From VAXT01 sp035318925 (GTDB lineage: Bacteria > Actinomycetota > Thermoleophilia > Gaiellales > Gaiellaceae), in NCBI GenBank assembly GCA_035318925.1, contig DATHDS010000017.1, positions 1 through 44,759 on the forward strand: DNA of 44,759 bases, read 5' to 3'. Below are positions 34,633 to 42,938 of this stretch, piece after piece. The number at the start of each line of letters is the position of its first letter. Position 1 is the first letter of the stretch. The position numbers were made by a program, and so were the translations under genes. The notes under the pieces were generated by a model, which was not told where the DNA came from, ran no database searches, and saw only the letters and a program-made list of their open reading frames with translations.

Positions 34633-35130
34633 GTGGTCCAGCACCGGATCCACTGGCTCAACGACCTCTTCGTTGCGCTTTCGCACCTCGGCTCGACGGG
34701 ATTGATCTGGGTGCTGATCGCAGCGCTCGCGGCCCTGCTCTGGCGCCGGCCTTTCATCCTCGTGTGGGTGCTTGCCGGCGATCTGATCGCGGACCTGACG
34801 GCGTACGGGTTGCGCGAGGCGATCGGTCGAGAGCGTCCGGCCATGCGGTTTGCCGAGCCACGCCCGCTCGTGCACGTCCCGCACGACCCGAGCTTCCCGT
34901 CGGGCCACGCGGCCACGAGCTTTGCCTGCGCGGCGCTGCTCGCGTCCCTCGCTCCGCTGCCGAAGGTGCCGCTCTTCGCGCTTGCCGCGCTGATCGCGTT
35001 CTCCCGTGTCTACAACGGCGTCCACTACCCCCTGGACGTGCTGGGGGGAGCGGTGCTCGGCCTCGCGATCGCTACAGCTCTTCGCCTGCTCGCAGGAGCC
35101 CGCCGACGATCAGCGCCAGGGCAGAGATGA
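34633..35130 (+). CDS. PAP2-family membrane phosphatase
   Basis: At least 165 residues from GTG 34633. PAP2 enzymes remove phosphate from lipids such as undecaprenyl pyrophosphate or phosphatidate. The three-part active site is complete: LREAIGRERP, PSFPSGHAATS and SRVYNGVHYPLDVLGG. Helices surround it (LIWVLIAALAALLW, FILVWVLAGDLIADL, ALLASLAPLPKVPLFALAALIAF). The frame extends to CTG 34600, which overlaps the previous TGA (CTGA) and adds ISLDTRTERW, the usual amphipathic start of the family; that CTG may be the true start. The end overlaps the opposing gene by 59 bp. Confidence 0.88.
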   Translation: MVQHRIHWLNDLFVALSHLGSTGLIWVLIAALAALLWRRPFILVWVLAGDLIADLTAYGLREAIGRERPAMRFAEPRPLVHVPHDPSFPSGHAATSFACAALLASLAPLPKVPLFALAALIAFSRVYNGVHYPLDVLGGAVLGLAIATALRLLAGARRRSAPGQR

Positions 35131-35569
35131 AGGCGATCCAGATCCCGATGCCGCGGCCGTCGCTCGGGTAGAACTGATCGGGAATCGAGATCAGGCGAAT
35201 AAGGACGAGGATCGTCGCCAGCGAGCCAATGACGATGATGACGAGGCTCTCCGGGACGGTGGCGGGCAGCTCGATCCCGAGCTCCCGGAGCACGACGAGC
35301 ACGACCACGGCGAGCCCGAGCAGGAAGACGAGTTTGCCGATCGCTCCCGTGTGCCAGCCGATGACTCCGATCGTCGGGCCCGGATCGGAGCCGGAGCCCG
35401 AGTACCAGCCCATGAACGTCGAGAGCATGAGCACGAACCCCGCGAGCGCGGTCACCCGCTCGCCTGCGGCCCAGATGCCGCCGGCGAGGGGGAGGATCAC
35501 GTCGTGCTCGGGCTCCCCTGCGACGGGAGGCGGCGGACGCTCGGGCGGATAGGGCTCGGAAGGCTCCAC
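35072..35569 (-). CDS. four-helix membrane protein, unknown function
   Basis: GTG 35569, 165 residues. A proline-rich cytoplasmic start (EPSEPYPPERPPPPVAGEPE) precedes four membrane helices: VTALAGFVLMLSTFMGWY, GKLVFLLGLAVVVLVVL, SLVIIVIGSLATILVLI and GIWIAFISALALIVGGLL. The Trp-Tyr-containing first helix and the HTG loop are typical of small uncharacterised actinobacterial membrane proteins. A -10-like GATACT lies about 9 nt upstream, and the gene is 14 nt after the next minus-strand gene, so both may be one unit. Its last 59 bp are antisense to the PAP2 gene end. Confidence 0.75.
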   Translation of the reverse strand: MEPSEPYPPERPPPPVAGEPEHDVILPLAGGIWAAGERVTALAGFVLMLSTFMGWYSGSGSDPGPTIGVIGWHTGAIGKLVFLLGLAVVVLVVLRELGIELPATVPESLVIIVIGSLATILVLIRLISIPDQFYPSDGRGIGIWIAFISALALIVGGLLRAGEEL

Positions 35570-35583
35570 GGTGGTCGAAGTAT

Positions 35584-35820
35584 CTACAAACCGAACGTGC
35601 GCTCGATCTGGTGCCAGATGATGATGCCGATGTAGGCGCTGGCCGCCACGAGGCCGAGGAGGACGAGCCAGAAGCGAAGCTTGGCGCGCTTGGTCTCCTC
35701 TCGGCGGTGTCGGTGGGCGCGGCGCCTCGCTCGATGCAGCTGGTACGCCCGTTGGACGGCAACTGGATCGAGATCGAGCGCCTCGTCGACCGTTTCGGGG
35801 CGGCGGGCGGGCTGGGCCAT
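35584..35820 (-). CDS. small single-pass membrane protein
   Basis: ATG 35820, 78 residues. A soluble N-terminal half with ETVDEALDLDPVAVQRAYQL, then a His/Arg-rich stretch (RARRRAHRHRREETKRAK) and one C-terminal helix (FWLVLLGLVAASAYIGIIIW). The basic stretch before the helix keeps the N-terminus in the cytoplasm. Function unknown. Divergent from the GAF/PP2C gene, with 62 bp between starts, so they may share regulation. Confidence 0.75.
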   Translation of the reverse strand: MAQPARRPETVDEALDLDPVAVQRAYQLHRARRRAHRHRREETKRAKLRFWLVLLGLVAASAYIGIIIWHQIERTFGL

Positions 35821-35882
35821 GGGGGGAGTGTAAACGGGCGGCTGGTCTTCGACCGGCCATCAGGAGTACTTTTTGAGCGGAG

Positions 35883-38585
35883 ATGGACGGCATTTCCGAG
35901 CAGGCGCTCGTTGCGCTCGCCGCCGGGGGGCGCCGCGCGGCCGAGGAGAACGAGCTCGAGGGAGCGTTGCGGGCGCTCGCAGAAGCGGCGGCCGAGGCGA
36001 CCGGCGCCGAAGCGGCCGTGATCCGGGTCGCCGGGGAGAATGGGATGCTGGACGCGCGGAGCGTCGTCTCGCTCTCCGAGGTGCTCGCAGCAGAGCTCGC
36101 CGGCTCGAGCTTCCCGGTCGTTGAACTGACGGGCGACGAGAGTAGGGGAGACCAACTACCCGAGGCTGTCCGCCGGGCGGCCCGCCGGGCCAAGGCGACA
36201 GACGTCGTGCTCCTGACGGCTCGCGCCGGCGGGAAGGTGCTCGGCAGCCTCACACTGTTCCGCTCGCGCGGCGTGTTTGCGCCCGGCGACATGGTCGCGG
36301 CGCGGTTTGCCGCCGCGCAGCTCGGTCTCGTCCTGCGCGCCTTTCTCGACACGAACGGCGCCGCCGCCGACCGTGCGTCCTTCGCTCGGGTGCTCTCGCT
36401 CGCGGGCGACGCGCTCGCAGCGGGCCTCGACCGGGCCCGCGCGGCGGACGAAGTCGTGCGCATCTCGGCCCGGGCGGCGGGTGCGGAGGCGGCAGTCCTC
36501 TGGTATCCGGGCCTTGACGGCAGGCTCGAGCCGCTCGCGTCGGTGGGGCCGATCGACGAACGCCTCCGGCACGAGCGGGCCGGGCGCGCTCTGGCCGAGC
36601 GCGACCCCGTGCGGCTCGAGCCCGACGCCGACGGGAACGGGCGGACAGTGGCAAGCTTCACGCTCGGCCAGCCGCCCGTCGGCATTCTCGAGCTCGTTTT
36701 CGCCGCGGGGACGACGCCTACGGCGGCAGACCTCGACCGACTGGGCACGTTCGCCGTCCGGGCAGCCCAGGCCCTGCGCGCCGGCGAGCGCGCGCAGGCG
36801 ACGTCGCTCGAGCTCGAGCGCTCCGAGGCGCTGCTGGCCGTCGTCGGCCAGGCCACCGCCGAGCTCTCGCTCGCGCACACGCTCGAGACCGCGGTCGCGC
36901 GGGTGTCCGAGCTGCTGCGCTCGGAGCGCGTGGCCGTGTACCTGCGCCAGGGGATGAGACTGAGACCGGAAGCGGGGCACGGAGGCACGGTCGCGGAGCT
37001 CGCGGTCGCCGAGCGGCTGCTCGAGCTGGCGTTCGGCCCGCTCCGCGCGCAGGGAATGCTGCACGTCTCGGACGCACAGGCCGACCTGCGTCTCGCGTCG
37101 GTGAACGAGGCCGTCGGCGAGGCCAAGATCCACGCGGTGCTCGCCGTGCCGCTCGTCGCCCGCGAGGAGCTGATCGGCCTGCTCGCCGCCTACCTCCCGC
37201 GCGGGCGCGAGCTCTCGGCGAACGAGTCGTCGCTCCTCGCGGCTCTCGCCAGCCAGCTCGCGGTCGCCGTCCAGAACGCACAGCTGCACGAGCGAACGGA
37301 GCGGCTCGCCTCGGAGCGCGAGGAGGCGCTCGCTGCTGAACGGACGTCGGCCAAGCGCCTGCGTGCCCTGTACGAGATCTCGCGCTCGTTTGCCGAGAAC
37401 CTCTCGCTCGACGCCACGCTCAAGGCCGTGACGCGCGCGGCCGTCGAGCTGCTCGAGGCGGACGCGGCCGTCGTCCGCATGAAAGACGAGCGGGGCGACC
37501 AGCTCGTCGTCAAGGAGATCTACGTCGCCGATCCGCGGCTCGAGGAGCCGCTGCGCCCGCTCATGACGCGAGAACAGTCCGTGGAGAAGCTCCCGGGCCG
37601 GCGACTGTTCCGGATGGGCAGGCCGCTCGTCCTCGATCCCCGCAGCGCACGGCGGCTCGGATCGTCGTACGAGCTGCTCGTCCCCTTCCTCGAGCAGGGC
37701 TCGACGGCGGTCGTCGTCCCCATCGCCACGCCGGCCGAGCTGCTGGCGACGCTGACCGTCGTCTCGCTTGACCCCGAGCACCGCATCGGCCCGGAAGCCG
37801 TCGAGACCGCGCTCTTCGTCGCCGGCCAGGCGGCACTCGCAATCGACAACGCACGCCTCTATCACCAGCAGAAGGCCTTCGCGGACACGATGGTGCGCTC
37901 GCTGCTGCCCCGGGGCCTGCCGGACGTTCCGGGGCTCGAGGTGGGCGCGGTCTACGAGTCCTCCGCGCGCGTCGAGGTCGGAGGCGACGTCTACGACTTC
38001 CTGACGCTGCCGGACGGCCACCTCGCCGTCGTGCTCGGCGACGCCCGCGGCCACGGGATCGAAGCCACCGCCGACATGGCGCTCGCGAAGTTCGCCTTCC
38101 GGTCGCTCGTGCGCCTCTATCCCGATCCGGGGGAGCTGCTCGCTCAGGTGAACGAGGTCGCGCTCGGCGAGCTCGCCGGCGGGACTTTCGTGACGATGCT
38201 TTGCGTCACGGTCGACCCGGTGACGGGTGCGGTCTCGGCGGCAAGCGCGGGGCATCCGCCGGCGCGCCTGCTTGCTCCCGACGGGACCGTCGCGGCGCTC
38301 GCACCGCGCGGGCTCGCACTGGGCATCGAGGCGGGCCAGCGCTACGAGAAGCTCGCCGCCACGCTGTGGCCGGGGTCTGCTCTCTGCCTGTACACGGATG
38401 GCCTCGTCGAGGCGCGGCAGGACGCCGACCTCTACGGCGAGGAGCGGCTCGAGGCGGCGCTCGCGACGGGCCGTGAGCTCTCCGCCCAGGCTCTTGCCGA
38501 GCACCTCGTCGCCGACGTGCGCGCCTTCGCCGGAGAGCCCGAGGACGATTACGCGGTCGTCGTCATCCGCCGCACCGGTGGCTGA
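35883..38585 (+). CDS. multi-GAF PP2C (RsbU/SpoIIE-type) serine phosphatase
   Basis: ATG 35883, 900 residues. Several GAF-type sensory domains fill the first 670 residues: about 25-155, 170-300, 315-470 (ending ASQLAVAVQNAQLHERTERL) and 490-670 (ending AGQAALAIDNARLYHQQKAFA), the last two separated by a helical linker rich in Glu and Arg. The SpoIIE-type phosphatase follows from about 675: RSLLPRGLPDVPGLEVG, the metal motifs VGGDVYDFL and VLGDARGHGIEATADMA, SAGHPPARLL, LYTDGLVEARQ and the terminal DDYAVVVIR. Such enzymes dephosphorylate anti-sigma-factor antagonists in partner-switching stress responses. No STAS or kinase gene is in this window, so its partner lies elsewhere. No membrane helix. 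Confidence 0.93.
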   Translation: MDGISEQALVALAAGGRRAAEENELEGALRALAEAAAEATGAEAAVIRVAGENGMLDARSVVSLSEVLAAELAGSSFPVVELTGDESRGDQLPEAVRRAARRAKATDVVLLTARAGGKVLGSLTLFRSRGVFAPGDMVAARFAAAQLGLVLRAFLDTNGAAADRASFARVLSLAGDALAAGLDRARAADEVVRISARAAGAEAAVLWYPGLDGRLEPLASVGPIDERLRHERAGRALAERDPVRLEPDADGNGRTVASFTLGQPPVGILELVFAAGTTPTAADLDRLGTFAVRAAQALRAGERAQATSLELERSEALLAVVGQATAELSLAHTLETAVARVSELLRSERVAVYLRQGMRLRPEAGHGGTVAELAVAERLLELAFGPLRAQGMLHVSDAQADLRLASVNEAVGEAKIHAVLAVPLVAREELIGLLAAYLPRGRELSANESSLLAALASQLAVAVQNAQLHERTERLASEREEALAAERTSAKRLRALYEISRSFAENLSLDATLKAVTRAAVELLEADAAVVRMKDERGDQLVVKEIYVADPRLEEPLRPLMTREQSVEKLPGRRLFRMGRPLVLDPRSARRLGSSYELLVPFLEQGSTAVVVPIATPAELLATLTVVSLDPEHRIGPEAVETALFVAGQAALAIDNARLYHQQKAFADTMVRSLLPRGLPDVPGLEVGAVYESSARVEVGGDVYDFLTLPDGHLAVVLGDARGHGIEATADMALAKFAFRSLVRLYPDPGELLAQVNEVALGELAGGTFVTMLCVTVDPVTGAVSAASAGHPPARLLAPDGTVAALAPRGLALGIEAGQRYEKLAATLWPGSALCLYTDGLVEARQDADLYGEERLEAALATGRELSAQALAEHLVADVRAFAGEPEDDYAVVVIRRTGG

Positions 38586-40146
38586 AGCTCTCCCCGTGCG
38601 GGAGCGGCCGCGCGAAGCGGCCGAGGGCCGTGCTCTCTCGCTCTCGCTGAACGCCCTCGTCTTCTGCGCGGGGGCCGGCTCGCTCGCGACCGAGATTGGG
38701 GCCGCGCGGCTGCTCGCGCCGTACTACGGCAACTCGACGATCGTCTGGGCGAACGTGATCGGGCTCGTGCTCGCCTCGCTCTCGCTCGGGTACTGGCTCG
38801 GAGGCCGGTTCGCGGACCGGCGTCCTGACCCTCGACTGCTGGGCGGCATCGTCCTCGCCGCAGCGGTGTTGATCGCCGCCGTGCCCTTTGCGGCCGGGCC
38901 TTTCCTGGACGTGTCGGTGAAGGGGCTCGATCAGGTCTCTGCGGGAGCCGCGATCGGCTCGTTCTTCGCGGTGCTTGCTCTCTTCGCGCCGCCGGTGACG
39001 CTACTGGGCATGGTCGCGCCGTTCGCGGTGCGGCTCGCGATCGACGACGTGCGCGAAGCAGGATCGGTGGCGGGGCGCCTATACGCGCTCTCGACGGTCG
39101 GCAGCCTCCTGGGCACGTTTCTGTCCGCGCTGGTCGCCATTCCCGCGATCGGGACGAAGCGCACCCTGCTCGGGGCTGCCGTGGTCGTGGCGCTTCCAGG
39201 TGCCGCGCTCCTCGGGCGCCGCTGGCTCGTCGTCGCAGCCGCGATCGCGGCGCTGCTCGCAGTTCCACCCGGAGCCGTCAGAGCCGAGCCGGGGCTCATC
39301 TACGAGCACGAGTCCCGCTACCAGTTCATCCACGTCACCGAGCAGCACGGCGTGCGCCGCCTCTATTTGAACGAAGGGCTCGCCGTGCATTCGATCTGGC
39401 GCCGCGACTCGGTGCTGACCGGCGGCGAGTGGGACACCTACCTCGCCGTCCCGCCCCTGCTCGGCCGACCTCTTCGCCGGGTCGCGATCCTCGGCAACGC
39501 AGGCGGCACGACCGCGCGGGCCCTCGGCGTCTTCTACCCGCAGGCCCGCGTCGACGGCGTCGAGCTCGACCCGGCCGTGACGGCGGTCGGTCGTCGCTTC
39601 TTCGGGCTGGACGACAACCCTCGGCTGCACGTGATCACTGCCGACGCGCGGCCCTTCCTTCGCCGCACGCATGCGCGGTACGACCTGATCGTGATCGATG
39701 CCTACCGGCCGCCCTACGTGCCCTTCTACCTCGCGACCCGCGAGTTCTTCCGGCTCGCGCGCTCCCGCCTGGCTCCGGGCGGCGCGATCGTCCTCAACGT
39801 CGCGGCCACCCCCAGCGACCACAGGCTCGCGGAGGGAGTCTCCGGGACCCTGGCGACGGAGTTCCCGCTCGTGCTTACGTGGCAGCCCCTCCGCTTCAAC
39901 CAGTTCGTGATCGGCCTCGACCAGGCCGAGCCGAGGGAGCTTCTCGCGCAGCGCCTCGCCCACGGCCCGGCTCAGCTCCGGTCGCTCCAGCACCTGCTGG
40001 CGCGTGGCATGAAGACCGCCTTGCCGGCGGCCGATCCCTGGACGGACGACCGTGCCCCGGTCGAATGGATCACCGACCGCATGATCCTCGAGTTCGCGGC
40101 CCACGGCGGCCGCTTCGAGGAGTACCCGCTGCCGACCGCGCCGTGA
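38578..40146 (+). CDS. membrane-fused spermidine-synthase-like protein
   Basis: GTG 38578 overlaps the phosphatase gene by 8 bp; 522 residues. The first half has about seven membrane helices (LVFCAGAGSLATEIGAARLL, VIGLVLASLSLGYWLGG, IVLAAAVLIAAVPFAAG, FFAVLALFAPPVTLLGMVAP, LYALSTVGSLLGTFLSALVA and others). The C-terminal half (about 235-520) is a spermidine-synthase fold: YQFIHVTEQHGVRRLYLNEG, AILGNAGGTTARALGVF (SAM-type loop), GVELDPAVTAVGR, VITADARPFLRRT and DLIVIDAYRPPYVPFYL. The catalytic Asp of true aminopropyl transferases (GGGDG) is not obvious, so polyamine synthesis is unproven; related fused proteins are of unknown function. Confidence 0.88.
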   Translation: MAEALPVRERPREAAEGRALSLSLNALVFCAGAGSLATEIGAARLLAPYYGNSTIVWANVIGLVLASLSLGYWLGGRFADRRPDPRLLGGIVLAAAVLIAAVPFAAGPFLDVSVKGLDQVSAGAAIGSFFAVLALFAPPVTLLGMVAPFAVRLAIDDVREAGSVAGRLYALSTVGSLLGTFLSALVAIPAIGTKRTLLGAAVVVALPGAALLGRRWLVVAAAIAALLAVPPGAVRAEPGLIYEHESRYQFIHVTEQHGVRRLYLNEGLAVHSIWRRDSVLTGGEWDTYLAVPPLLGRPLRRVAILGNAGGTTARALGVFYPQARVDGVELDPAVTAVGRRFFGLDDNPRLHVITADARPFLRRTHARYDLIVIDAYRPPYVPFYLATREFFRLARSRLAPGGAIVLNVAATPSDHRLAEGVSGTLATEFPLVLTWQPLRFNQFVIGLDQAEPRELLAQRLAHGPAQLRSLQHLLARGMKTALPAADPWTDDRAPVEWITDRMILEFAAHGGRFEEYPLPTAP

Positions 40147-40856
40147 CCCATACGCTCCTGCGGGGGAACGGCCCGCTGCTCCGGATCGGGCACCGGGGCG
40201 CAGCGGCGCTCGCGCCGGCGAACACGATGGACGCGGTCGAGGCCGCCCTGGCGCTCGGGGTCGACATGGTGGAGCTCGACGTCCTCTGGGGGCCTAACCG
40301 CACGCTCGTCCTCGGCCACTCGCACCGCGAGCTCAAGGCAGAGCCGGCGACTCTGGACGACGTCTTCGCGTTTCTCGCCGAACAGAGCCCCGAGACCGGG
40401 CTCCTCATCGACGTGAAGGGAGGCGGGCTCGAGGGCGAGCTCGTCGAGGCCCTGCGGCGGCACGATCTCGTCCTGAGAACCGTTGCGGCCACCAACAACC
40501 TCGGGACGCTCCAGGCTCTCCGGCGGCTCGAGCCCGGCCTCGCCCGCAGCCGGACGTATCCACCGGGCCGGCTCTACGTCGGCGGGCGTCGGACCTTCGT
40601 GCCGGTCGTCGGTCCCGTGCGCCTGGGCCTGCGCTTGGCGCTTCCTTATCGCATCGAGGCAATCGCCGGCGAGGGGGAGGTGTCCGCCACGACGCTCGAC
40701 CGGCGGCTGGTCACCCGGGCGGCCGTCGAGCGCTGCCATTCCCTCGGCGTGGCGGTGCTCGTGTGGACGGTCAACGACCGCGCAGCTTTGCGAAGGCTCG
40801 ACCGCCTCGGAGTCGACGGCATCATCACCGACGACCCTCGGATCTTCGCCGGGTAG
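40143..40856 (+). CDS. glycerophosphodiester phosphodiesterase
   Basis: GTG 40143 overlaps the previous stop (GTGA); 237 residues. Hydrolyses glycerophosphodiesters to glycerol-3-phosphate and an alcohol. The TIM-barrel catalytic parts are visible: IGHRGAAALAPANTMDAV (catalytic His and Arg), DMVELDVLWG (metal Glu and Asp), LVLGHSH (second His), LLIDVKGGG (metal Glu position changed to Asp-Lys) and the C-terminal VLVWTVNDRAAL with GVDGIITDDP. No signal peptide, so probably cytoplasmic, acting on lipid-derived headgroups. The second metal-loop ELK being DVK is a small oddity. Confidence 0.9.
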   Translation: MTHTLLRGNGPLLRIGHRGAAALAPANTMDAVEAALALGVDMVELDVLWGPNRTLVLGHSHRELKAEPATLDDVFAFLAEQSPETGLLIDVKGGGLEGELVEALRRHDLVLRTVAATNNLGTLQALRRLEPGLARSRTYPPGRLYVGGRRTFVPVVGPVRLGLRLALPYRIEAIAGEGEVSATTLDRRLVTRAAVERCHSLGVAVLVWTVNDRAALRRLDRLGVDGIITDDPRIFAG

Positions 40857-40861
40857 AGGGC

Positions 40862-40867
40862 TACACT
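40862..40867 (+). promoter_or_regulatory. -10-like box, probably leaderless start
   Basis: TACACT, 6 nt before GTG 40874, giving a transcription start at or near the start codon. Confidence 0.4.
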
Positions 40868-40873
40868 CCTAGC

Positions 40874-41911
40874 GTGAAACGTCTCTTCGGCTTTGCCGTC
40901 GGTGGGCTCGCCTGCGCTGTTGCGGGCGCCTTCGCGGCCGTGGTCCTGGCCGGCGGTGTAGCCGCGGCGGCCCTGCTGACCACCGGCTCGACTGCGACCA
41001 CGACGACCGGTGCGACGACGACGGCTCCTCCGCCCGCACTGATCCCGCCGGGCGTGACGATCTCGGGGATCGCCGTCGGGGGCCTGACGCCGGAGGAGGC
41101 GACGACCCTCGTCCAGGAGCGCTTCGATCTGCCGCTACCGGTCATCCTCGACCGGCGCCACCGGCTCGCGCCCCCGCCCAGCGGGCTCGGGGCGAGCGCG
41201 CGCGTCGACGATGCGATCGCACGCGCGAATATCGCCGAGCCGGGGACCCCACTCACGCTCCCGGTCGTCATCGACGGCCGGGTCGTGCGCGCCTACGTCC
41301 GCGCGGTTTCGCTCCGCTTCAACCGGCGCCCCGTCGACGCCCAGGTCTTCCTGCGCCACCTGAAGCCGGTCATCGTTCCCGACCGCCCCGGCCTCACGAT
41401 CGACCGGCCGCGACTCACGGAGACGATCGTCGCGCGCCTGCGGGAGACGAGTCGCGCGGCCGTGCGGATCAAGCACCGCCGCTCGCAGCAGGCGAGCATC
41501 CTGCGCAGCGAGTTCCGCTCCGTGATCGTCATCCGCCGGGGCTCGAACCACCTGCTCCTCTATCACTACGACCGGCTGCGCCGCTCCTTCCGCGTCGCCA
41601 CGGGCCAGTCGATCTATCCGACCCCGCTCGGGCGCTTCCGGATCCAGGTCAAGTGGCGCAATCCCTGGTGGTATCCGCCGAACTCGCGCTGGGCGAGAGG
41701 CCAGAAGCCGATCCCGCCGGGCCCGAACAACCCACTGGGCACGCGCTGGATGGGCCTCTCCGCTCCAGGCGTCGGCATCCACGGGACTCCGAATCCCGGA
41801 TCGATCGGCTACTCCGTCTCGCACGGCTGTATCCGGATGTACATCGCAGACGCCGAATGGCTGTTCAACACCGTCGACATTGGGACGACGGTGTTCATCG
41901 TCGCCGCCTGA
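40874..41911 (+). CDS. L,D-transpeptidase (YkuD family)
   Basis: GTG 40874, 345 residues. Forms 3-3 cross-links in peptidoglycan or attaches proteins to it. One membrane anchor at about 5-37 (FAVGGLACAVAGAFAAVVLAG), then a Thr-rich linker, then a VanW/PG-binding-4-like domain (about 60-215: VTISGIAVGGLTPEEATTLV) and the YkuD domain (about 210-345) with the catalytic motif HGTPNPGSIGYSVSHGCIRM, in which the Cys is the nucleophile. Followed by a TGATG overlap with the thioredoxin-like gene. Confidence 0.93.
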   Translation: MKRLFGFAVGGLACAVAGAFAAVVLAGGVAAAALLTTGSTATTTTGATTTAPPPALIPPGVTISGIAVGGLTPEEATTLVQERFDLPLPVILDRRHRLAPPPSGLGASARVDDAIARANIAEPGTPLTLPVVIDGRVVRAYVRAVSLRFNRRPVDAQVFLRHLKPVIVPDRPGLTIDRPRLTETIVARLRETSRAAVRIKHRRSQQASILRSEFRSVIVIRRGSNHLLLYHYDRLRRSFRVATGQSIYPTPLGRFRIQVKWRNPWWYPPNSRWARGQKPIPPGPNNPLGTRWMGLSAPGVGIHGTPNPGSIGYSVSHGCIRMYIADAEWLFNTVDIGTTVFIVAA

Positions 41912-42456
41912 TGTTCAGACTCAAGCTTGTAGGCCAGGTCGCCGCGCTTGGGCTCGTCGCGCTGCTGCTCGGGCTCCTCATCTGGAAAGTCGTCCAGAAC
42001 GACCGGAGCAGCGTCGCGCAGGATTTCAACCGAGGGAAGCATCCGCTGGCGGTGGACTTCGACCTGAAACGGCTGAACGGCGACGGCTCCCTGCGCCTCT
42101 CGTCGCTACGCGGGAAGGTCGTCGTGATCAACTTCTGGGCCACGTGGTGTCAGCCGTGCAAGAAGGAGGCTCCGCGCTTCCAGTCGGCTTTCGAGCGCTA
42201 TCGAGGCCGGGTCGCCTTCGTTGGCGTCGACACGACCGACTTCACCGGCGACGGGCGCGCTTTCCTCGCCCGGTACGGCGTCAGTTACCCGAACGTGCGC
42301 GACCCGGCCGGCCGCGTCCTCCACAAGTACGGCGGAAGCTCGGACATTCCCCGCACGTTCGTCGTCGGGCGCACGGGAAGGGTCCAGACCTACATCTTCG
42401 GGGAGGCCCGCGCGTCGGACCTCGAGAGCGCGATCAGGGAGGCGCTCGCGGCGTGA
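41911..42456 (+). CDS. TlpA/ResA-like membrane-anchored thiol-disulfide oxidoreductase
   Basis: ATG 41911, overlapping the L,D-transpeptidase stop by one base; 181 residues. Membrane anchor at about 8-28 (GQVAALGLVALLLGLLIWKVV), then a thioredoxin fold facing outward with the active site WATWCQPC (Cys80, Cys83), GVDTTDFTGDGRAFL and the cis-Pro loop SSDIPRTFVVG. Such proteins reduce apocytochrome c cysteines before haem attachment, receiving electrons from CcdA; both CcmH and CcdA genes follow. GTGA overlap with ccmH. Confidence 0.92.
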   Translation: MFRLKLVGQVAALGLVALLLGLLIWKVVQNDRSSVAQDFNRGKHPLAVDFDLKRLNGDGSLRLSSLRGKVVVINFWATWCQPCKKEAPRFQSAFERYRGRVAFVGVDTTDFTGDGRAFLARYGVSYPNVRDPAGRVLHKYGGSSDIPRTFVVGRTGRVQTYIFGEARASDLESAIREALAA

Positions 42457-42935
42457 GGCTGCTCGTGGCCGCATTGGTCGTGCTCGTGCTCGTGCTCGTG
42501 CTCGTCGCCGTGCCGGCCGCGGCCGCGAGCGGGTCGAGAATGGACGCCAATCGGCCCACTCTCGCCGAGCTCGAGGGCGAGGTCATGTGCCCCGTCTGCA
42601 ACACGACCCTCGACCAGTCGAATTCGCCGATTGCTCGACGGATCAAGACGTTCATCGCGCAGCGGATCGCGGCCGGCGACTCGAAGCAGGAGATCAAGGA
42701 CCGTCTGGTCGCCGACTGGGGGCCGCAGATCCTCGCCGCTCCTCCGAAGAAGGGCTTCGACCTGCTTGCCTGGCTGCTGCCCATCGTGGGCCTGCTCGGC
42801 GGAGCGCTCGTCCTCGCCGCGCTCGCCTGGCGCTGGAGCCGGGTCCGCGAGCCCGCCGCCCCGGCGGCCGTGGGCATCGATCCCGCTCTCGAACAGCGGA
42901 TCGACCAGGAGCTCGCCCGCTTCGACGAGGGCTGA
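42453..42935 (+). CDS. ccmH: CcmH-type cytochrome c maturation protein
   Basis: GTG 42453, 160 residues. Signal peptide (LLVAALVVLVLVLVLVAVPAAAA), then the conserved motif EGEVMCPVCNTTLDQSNSP with the thiol pair Cys46 and Cys49, a three-helix domain through about residue 95, and one membrane helix (LAWLLPIVGLLGGALVLAALAW) near 105-126. It reduces or presents apocytochrome c thiols in the Ccm pathway. Other Ccm genes are not in the window. Alternatively it may work only with the neighbouring thiol enzymes. Confidence 0.9.
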   Translation: MRLLVAALVVLVLVLVLVAVPAAAASGSRMDANRPTLAELEGEVMCPVCNTTLDQSNSPIARRIKTFIAQRIAAGDSKQEIKDRLVADWGPQILAAPPKKGFDLLAWLLPIVGLLGGALVLAALAWRWSRVREPAAPAAVGIDPALEQRIDQELARFDEG

Positions 42936-42938
42936 GCG

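Noticed and set aside
35821..37126. Long minus-strand open frame upstream of the four-helix protein
   Set aside because: Low-complexity Ser/Arg/Ala sequence antisense to the GAF/PP2C gene; typical high-GC shadow.
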